Source: Ruminococcus bicirculans (ex Wegman et al. 2014)
GTDB lineage: Bacteria > Bacillota > Clostridia > Oscillospirales > Ruminococcaceae
NCBI RefSeq assembly: GCF_000723465.1
Contig: NZ_HF545616.1
Coordinates: 1,860,001 to 1,924,000, forward strand
Direction of reading: 5' to 3'
DNA: 64,000 nucleotides
Notes under the pieces: model-generated
What the model was told of the DNA's origin: nothing
Database searches by the model: none
What the model saw: only the letters and a program-made list of their open reading frames with translations
Position numbers and translations under genes: made by a program
In this document: one piece after another, positions 59,077 through 64,000 of the stretch
Numbering within the stretch: the first letter of the stretch is position 1
Layout: each line of letters begins with the position of its first letter

Positions 59077-59892
59077 TCATTCCTGCGAACTTTCCTCAAA
59101 CTCGCCCACAGTTCTAAACTTATTATACCGCCCCTCAAGCAATTCGTCAAGACCTTTTTGCAATTTTCTTTTCAAAGCGCCCTCGATATAGTTAGAGATA
59201 TTCTCCGCAGTGAGCTGTGGGTCGTTATGTGCGCCGCCGTCGGCTTCGGAAATTATATGGTCGCACACGCCAAGTCTTGTAAGATCCTCGGCGGTTATCT
59301 TCATTATATCGCAGGCTTCACGCTCTCTTGTGGAATCCTTCCACAGGATACTTGCAAAGCCTCTCGGTGATATTACCGAATAGATAGCGTTTTCAAGCAT
59401 TGCAAGCTCGTCGCACACAGCCAGAGCCAGCGCTCCTCCCGAGCCGCCTTCTCCGAGTATTATGGAGATAACAGGAGTCTTGAGGGTCATGAACTCCATG
59501 ATGTTTTTGGCTATCGCTTCGCCCTGACCACGCTTCTCAGCTTCTACGCCGCAGAATGCGCCTGCTGTATCAACAAGGCATATAACAGGTCTATGAAACT
59601 TCTCAGCCTGCCTTGCAAGCCTGAGAGCCTTTCTATAGCCCTCCGGGTGTGGCATACCGAAATTGCACTTCTGATTTTCTGCAAGATCTCTGCCCTTTAC
59701 CTCTGCGATAACTGTAACAGGTATACCCTTAAAATAGGCTATACCGCCCATAACAGCACCGTCATCACCAAAAAGTCTGTCGCCGTGCATCTCAAAGAAA
59801 TCGTCGAATATAAGAGGGATATAGTCCTTGGCAGTCGGTCTGCCCTTGTGTCTGATTATATCAAGTCTTTGACAAGCTGTCAGCTCACTCAT
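59077..59892 (-). CDS. accA: Acetyl-CoA carboxylase carboxyltransferase, alpha subunit
   Basis: 271 residues. Crotonase-type fold with PHPEGYRKALRLARQAEKF, CLVDTAGAFCGVEAEKRGQGEA and GEGGSGGALALAV. With AccD it moves CO2 from biotin to acetyl-CoA. Its start overlaps the accD stop by eight bases (ATGAGTGA), so the two subunits are translationally coupled for 1:1 production. Confidence 0.96.
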   Translation of the reverse strand: MSELTACQRLDIIRHKGRPTAKDYIPLIFDDFFEMHGDRLFGDDGAVMGGIAYFKGIPVTVIAEVKGRDLAENQKCNFGMPHPEGYRKALRLARQAEKFHRPVICLVDTAGAFCGVEAEKRGQGEAIAKNIMEFMTLKTPVISIILGEGGSGGALALAVCDELAMLENAIYSVISPRGFASILWKDSTREREACDIMKITAEDLTRLGVCDHIISEADGGAHNDPQLTAENISNYIEGALKRKLQKGLDELLEGRYNKFRTVGEFEESSQE

Positions 59893-60763
59893 TTGAGGAC
59901 ACCTCCTTTGCTGGCTTATGAAGTCTGAGTATATGAGCGAGAACTCTTCTCATTTTCTTTCGCTCAACTATCATATCAACAAAGCCGTTTTCAAGCATGA
60001 ACTCGGCAGACTGAAAATCGTCAGGAAGCTTCTGCTTGATAGTACCCTCTATGACACGTCTGCCTGCAAATCCGATAAGCACCTTTGGCTCTGCGATTAT
60101 GATATCGCCCAGTGACGCAAAGGAAGCTGTTACACCGCCCGTGGTAGGGTCGGTCATAACTGCGATATAAAGCAGACCTGCTTGGTTATGTCTGGCCACA
60201 GCACCGCTTGTTTTCGCCATTTGCATAAGGGAAACTATACCCTCCTGCATTCTTGCTCCGCCTGAGGCTGTGAATGCGATAACAGGGAGCTTATTTGAGG
60301 TGGCGTATTCGATAGCTCGTGTTATCTTTTCGCCCACAACACTGCCCATGGAAGCCATCATATAGTTGGAATCCATAACGATTATAACTATCTTCTCGCC
60401 TCTTATAGCAGCCTTTCCTGTGATAACAGCGTCTTTAAGACCGGTCTTTTCTCTCAAAGCCTGCTGTTTTGCTTCATAGTCAGGGAAATCTATAGGATTT
60501 TTTGATACCATATCCTTATCAAATTCCTCAAAGCTACCCTTATCTATGGTGATATCAAGACGTTCTTTTGCAGTAAGTCTTGAATGATAGTTACAGTGAG
60601 GACAAACCTTGCCGTTTGCCTGAAACTCCTCCATAAAAGTGACGTTTCTGCATCTTGGACACTTGAAAAGCAGACCCTTTGGGATATCGGTCTTTTTCTT
60701 GTCATCGTCCGCCTTATCGCCGTTAAATCTTACTTTAACGACAGAAAACAGATCTTCAAGCAT
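59885..60763 (-). CDS. accD: Acetyl-CoA carboxylase carboxyltransferase, beta subunit
   Basis: 292 residues. The N-terminal zinc ribbon CPRCRNVTFMEEF...CPHC is present, followed by the carboxyltransferase core (MDSNYMMASMGSVVGEKI, GGARMQEGIVSLMQM). Its ATG shares one base with the accC stop (TAATG). Confidence 0.96.
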   Translation of the reverse strand: MLEDLFSVVKVRFNGDKADDDKKKTDIPKGLLFKCPRCRNVTFMEEFQANGKVCPHCNYHSRLTAKERLDITIDKGSFEEFDKDMVSKNPIDFPDYEAKQQALREKTGLKDAVITGKAAIRGEKIVIIVMDSNYMMASMGSVVGEKITRAIEYATSNKLPVIAFTASGGARMQEGIVSLMQMAKTSGAVARHNQAGLLYIAVMTDPTTGGVTASFASLGDIIIAEPKVLIGFAGRRVIEGTIKQKLPDDFQSAEFMLENGFVDMIVERKKMRRVLAHILRLHKPAKEVSSNE

Positions 60764-62133
60764 TATTCCTTACTCCTCTCATCTGCCAAAATGTCGGTAC
60801 GGTTAAGAAAACCGTTATCGTAATTGCCCTCTAAAAACTCCGGGCGTCTTATAAGCTTAAGCTGGAAATCAACATTGGTTGCAACGCCGTCCACGATAAA
60901 CTCAGACAGCGCCCATGTCATTTTTGCAATAGCTTCTTCTCTATTCTTACCGTGAACTATGAGCTTGCCTATCATGGAATCGTAATAAGGCGGTATCTCA
61001 TAGCCCTGATAAACTGCGGTATCTACTCTTATTCCTGGTCCTCCGGGGATAAAGAGCGACTTTATCCTGCCCGGTGACGGTCTGAAATCAAGAAGCGGAT
61101 TTTCCGCATTTATACGGCACTCTATTGCATGACCTGTCAGCTTTATATCCTCCTGCTTTATAGACAATCTCTGTCCTGATGCGATAAGGAGCTGTTGCTT
61201 TACAAGGTCAACGCCTGTGACGGCCTCTGTGATAGGGTGTTCCACCTGTATACGGGTGTTCATTTCCATGAAATAGAACTCGCCGTTTTTATCCACGAGG
61301 AACTCAATAGTGCCTGCGTTCCTATAGCCGCAGACCTTAGCGGCTGTACAAGCGGCTTTGCCCATTTTCGCACGAAGCTCCTCATTCATAAAGCTTGCAG
61401 GGGAAGGGGCTTCCTCGAGGACTTTCTGATTTCTTCTCTGCATGGAGCAGTCACGCTCGCCCAGATAGATAACGTCGCCGTAATTATCCGCAAGTATCTG
61501 TATCTCGATATGCTTAGGGTCTTCTATGAATTTCTCGATATAGATCTCGTCATTGCCGAAGCAGGCAAGAGCTTCCTGCTTTGCGGCGGTCATCTGCGCT
61601 TCAAGCTCGTCGTCGGAGTGAACGATCCTTATGCCACGTCCTCCGCCGCCTGCTGAAGCCTTTACCATAACAGGGTAGCCAAGATCTCTTGCCAGCGTAT
61701 GGGCTGCATGGATATTTGAGATAGCACCGTCTGAACCCATTATAACAGGCACGCCTGCTTCTTTCATTGTTTCCTTTGCCTGCGCTTTATCGCCAAGCAT
61801 TTCAATAGACTCGGCTCTTGGTCCTATGAAAGTTATGCCGCACTTTTCGCACATTCTTGCAAAGGACGGATTTTCAGACAGAAAGCCAAAGCCCGGATGG
61901 ATAGCGTCTGCACCTGTTATCTCGCAGGCGGAGATTATCGCCCTGACATTAAGATAACTGTCCTTGCTTGGTGCAGGACCTATGCAAACGGCTTCGTCTG
62001 CTATCTGAGCGTGGAGAGCGTTTCTGTCAGCGGTGGAATATACCGCAACAGTATGTATGCCAAGCTCTCGGCAGGCTCTTATAATGCGGACAGCGATCTC
62101 GCCTCTGTTCGCTATCAATACTTTTTTGAACAT
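60763..62133 (-). CDS. accC: Biotin carboxylase
   Basis: 456 residues from ATG 62133 (MFKKVLIANRGEIAVRII); an ATG twelve bases earlier is less typical of the family. ATP-grasp features: KASAGGGGRGIRIV, the HIEIQILAD loop and EMNTRIQVEHPITE. It carboxylates the biotin on AccB using ATP and bicarbonate. Confidence 0.96.
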   Translation of the reverse strand: MFKKVLIANRGEIAVRIIRACRELGIHTVAVYSTADRNALHAQIADEAVCIGPAPSKDSYLNVRAIISACEITGADAIHPGFGFLSENPSFARMCEKCGITFIGPRAESIEMLGDKAQAKETMKEAGVPVIMGSDGAISNIHAAHTLARDLGYPVMVKASAGGGGRGIRIVHSDDELEAQMTAAKQEALACFGNDEIYIEKFIEDPKHIEIQILADNYGDVIYLGERDCSMQRRNQKVLEEAPSPASFMNEELRAKMGKAACTAAKVCGYRNAGTIEFLVDKNGEFYFMEMNTRIQVEHPITEAVTGVDLVKQQLLIASGQRLSIKQEDIKLTGHAIECRINAENPLLDFRPSPGRIKSLFIPGGPGIRVDTAVYQGYEIPPYYDSMIGKLIVHGKNREEAIAKMTWALSEFIVDGVATNVDFQLKLIRRPEFLEGNYDNGFLNRTDILADERSKE

Positions 62134-62171
62134 ATTATGCCTCACTAATTATGACTAGAATAAGAGATACC

Positions 62172-62603
62172 TTACTTTATCGCAAAAGTTATCTCAGCGG
62201 AAACAGCCTTCTTGCCGTTTACAGAAGCAAGTGCCTTTCCAACGCCGATAGGACCCTTGACTTTGATTATCTCCACCTCGATATCCAGCTTATCACCAGG
62301 CACTACCTGCTGACGGAACTTACAGTTGTTTATGCCGCCGAACAGACCTATCTTGCCCTTGTTCTCAGGAAGTGAAAGCAGTGCAACTGCACCTGCCTGC
62401 GCACACATCTCTACCATAAGTACACCCGGGGTAACAGGATAGTTCGGAAAATGTCCCTTGAACCAAAAGTCCTCAGCCTTTATATACTTTGTAGCCTTTA
62501 CACGCTTGCCCACTTCAAGCTCGTTTACCTCGTCGATAAGCAGAAAAGGGTCACGGTGAGGGATTATTTCCATGATCTGCTCTTTATTCAAAACAACTGC
62601 CAT
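62172..62603 (-). CDS. fabZ: 3-hydroxyacyl-ACP dehydratase
   Basis: 143 residues, hot-dog fold. Catalytic His in GHFPNYPVTPGVLMVE and Glu in the same motif; N-terminal IPHRDPFLLID is characteristic. It removes water in the elongation cycle. It lies between accB and accC, as in other clostridial clusters. Confidence 0.96.
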   Translation of the reverse strand: MAVVLNKEQIMEIIPHRDPFLLIDEVNELEVGKRVKATKYIKAEDFWFKGHFPNYPVTPGVLMVEMCAQAGAVALLSLPENKGKIGLFGGINNCKFRQQVVPGDKLDIEVEIIKVKGPIGVGKALASVNGKKAVSAEITFAIK

Positions 62604-62623
62604 TGTCTTTCCTCCAAATCAGT

Positions 62624-63100
62624 TTAGTCAAGTATCATTATGGTCTGATCGAACTCAACAGCGTCGCCGCTGTTTACGCATATCTCTCTTACCACGCCGT
62701 CAAATTCGCTCTGTACTTCGCTCATTACCTTCATGGACTCGATAATGAAGATAGTGTCGCCCTTCTTTATCTTGTCGCCAACGCTTACGAACGGCTTTGA
62801 ATCAGGTGACGGAGCGGCATAGAATGTTCCCACGATAGGGGCTTTAACTGCCTTGCCGCCTGTTACCGGCGCTGATGTTGCCGACGCTTCTGGTGCTGTC
62901 TGGGCAGCAGGTAAAGCTGTGCCTACAGCCATTGGCATAGGCATTCCCATTGGTGCAGGAGGAGGGCATTTCTTGCCCTTTACTGTTATCACCTTGTCGC
63001 CGTCAGCTATTGTTATCTCACCGAGGTCTTTATTCTTCACGATATCGGCAAGCTTCTCTATTGTTTCAAGGTCAAACTGGCCATAAATTTTTTCGCTCAT
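62624..63100 (-). CDS. accB: Biotin carboxyl carrier protein
   Basis: 158 residues. An N-terminal helix pair, then an Ala/Pro/Met-rich linker (about 45-85), and a biotinyl domain with the target lysine in ESMKVM and the closing DQTIMILD. ESMKVM replaces the common EAMKLM, a tolerated variant. Confidence 0.95.
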   Translation of the reverse strand: MSEKIYGQFDLETIEKLADIVKNKDLGEITIADGDKVITVKGKKCPPPAPMGMPMPMAVGTALPAAQTAPEASATSAPVTGGKAVKAPIVGTFYAAPSPDSKPFVSVGDKIKKGDTIFIIESMKVMSEVQSEFDGVVREICVNSGDAVEFDQTIMILD

Positions 63101-63115
63101 ATCAGTTTCTCCTTA

Positions 63116-64000
63116 TTAGTCGCACTTCTTGATACAGATAGTAGCGTTATGTCCGCCAAAGCCCAGAGAGTTTGAAAGTGCTGCATAGACAGGCATTTCT
63201 CTGTTGCCCTCAACGCAGTAGTCAAGGTCGCACTCAGGGTCAGGAGTGGTGTAGTTTATTGTCTTATGAACAAAGTCGTTCTGTACAGAAAGTGCAGTAA
63301 CGATAGCTTCCATGCCGCCTGCCGCACCAAGAAGGTGACCTGTCATAGACTTTGTGGAGTTTATGACCGTCTTTCTTGCGGCTTCTTCGCCAAGAGCAAG
63401 CTTGATAGCTGTTGTTTCATACTTATCGTTAAGACCTGTTGATGTGCCGTGAGCGTTGATGTAGTTCACCTGCTCAGGCTTCAGACCTGCTTCTTCATAG
63501 GCATACTTCATTGCATGAGCGGCAGCCTCGCCTGTTGGTGATGGGCTTGTCATGTGATAAGCGTCGCCTGTTGCGCCATAGCCTGCTATTTCAGCTATGA
63601 TGTTTGCACCTCTTGCTTTAGCGTGCTCATACTCCTCAAGGCAAAGTATGCCTGCACCCTCGCCAAGGACAAAGCCCTGTCTGTTCAGGTCGAATGGAGT
63701 TGAAGCCTTGTCAAGCTCTGTTGCCTTTGAGAGAGCCTTCATATTGTTGAAGCCGCTGAGTGCGAAATGAGAGATACAAGCCTCTGAGCCACCGCAAAGG
63801 CAAACGTCAAGATAGCCGTCCTTTATTTTTCTGAAAGCTTCGCCGATAGCGTGAGTACCCGAAGCGCAAGCTGTGGTGGTACAGAAATTATCGCCCTTAA
63901 AGCCTGTATGCATTGCAACAGTACCAGCCGCCATATTGCCTATCATCATAGGGATAAAGAAAACTGATACCTTATCAGGCTTTTCGTTGAACTTTGTTAC
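63116..64000 (-). CDS. fabF: 3-oxoacyl-ACP synthase II (5' end beyond window)
   Basis: The frame continues to base 64000 without a start; about 295 C-terminal residues of an expected 410 are present. Catalytic Cys in TTACASGTHA, His in NAHGTSTGLND and Lys/His in NSTKSMTGHLLGAAGG are all there. It condenses malonyl-ACP with acyl-ACP and is the first gene of the visible minus-strand cluster. Confidence 0.95.
   Translation of the reverse strand, partial: VTKFNEKPDKVSVFFIPMMIGNMAAGTVAMHTGFKGDNFCTTTACASGTHAIGEAFRKIKDGYLDVCLCGGSEACISHFALSGFNNMKALSKATELDKASTPFDLNRQGFVLGEGAGILCLEEYEHAKARGANIIAEIAGYGATGDAYHMTSPSPTGEAAAHAMKYAYEEAGLKPEQVNYINAHGTSTGLNDKYETTAIKLALGEEAARKTVINSTKSMTGHLLGAAGGMEAIVTALSVQNDFVHKTINYTTPDPECDLDYCVEGNREMPVYAALSNSLGFGGHNATICIKKCD

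Overview
The window reads as a low-to-mid GC Gram-positive gut or rumen Clostridia chromosome, most likely Ruminococcus (Oscillospiraceae). Reasons: the Firmicutes-type fab/acc cluster, a domain-inverted GH3 glucosidase of the kind known from Ruminococcus albus and Butyrivibrio, xylulokinase, anaerobic NrdD/NrdG, near-consensus TTGACA-17-TATAAT promoters and Tn1549-like conjugation genes. No species-level marker is present. All assignments come from reading the sequence; no database search was run.

1-25958 is the right part of an integrative conjugative element (ICE); its left end lies outside the window. Gene order: giant polyvalent methylase/helicase (5' truncated by the window), toprim primase-like protein, small pilin-like and VirB6-like membrane proteins, VirB3/PrgI-like protein, VirB4 ATPase, Big_2 surface protein, SSB-like protein, a membrane protein, an RHH protein, a hairpin-rich gap that is the best oriT candidate, MobC-like RHH protein, MobP-type relaxase fused to Sel1 repeats, VirD4 coupling protein, winged-helix protein and tyrosine integrase. 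Most genes overlap or abut, so this is one long transfer operon. A small RNA gene is encoded antisense to the end of the winged-helix gene.

25946-27866 is an accessory island between the integrase and a tRNA-Arg gene whose 3' end faces the ICE. It holds hicAB plus an orphan XRE antitoxin, bounded by 17-bp inverted repeats (one containing the integrase stop codon). A roughly 200-nt RNA gene follows, with its own consensus promoter and terminator and a second consensus promoter firing against it. About 470 nt of hairpin-rich noncoding DNA completes the island.

28109-48102 is ordinary chromosome: nrdD and nrdG, a P-type Ca/Mn ATPase under a yybP-ykoY (Mn2+) riboswitch, a MATE exporter behind a leader terminator, small membrane proteins, a CorC/HlyC protein, GtrA, serC-serA, a 59-residue protein, xylulokinase, tRNA-Pro, tRNA-fMet and the inverted GH3 enzyme.

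48235-64000 begins with a 1922-residue DUF4011-type SF1 helicase/nuclease that resembles single-gene anti-phage proteins. After it come an ABC-transporter remnant, an ArsB/SLC13-type permease, a 32-residue protein, a sodium:solute symporter and a 391-bp block bounded by inverted palindromic repeats. A NUDIX hydrolase follows, then the fatty-acid cluster fabF-accB-fabZ-accC-accD-accA-acpP on the minus strand (fabF cut by the window edge). Four copies of a 24-bp palindromic repeat are scattered through the chromosomal part.
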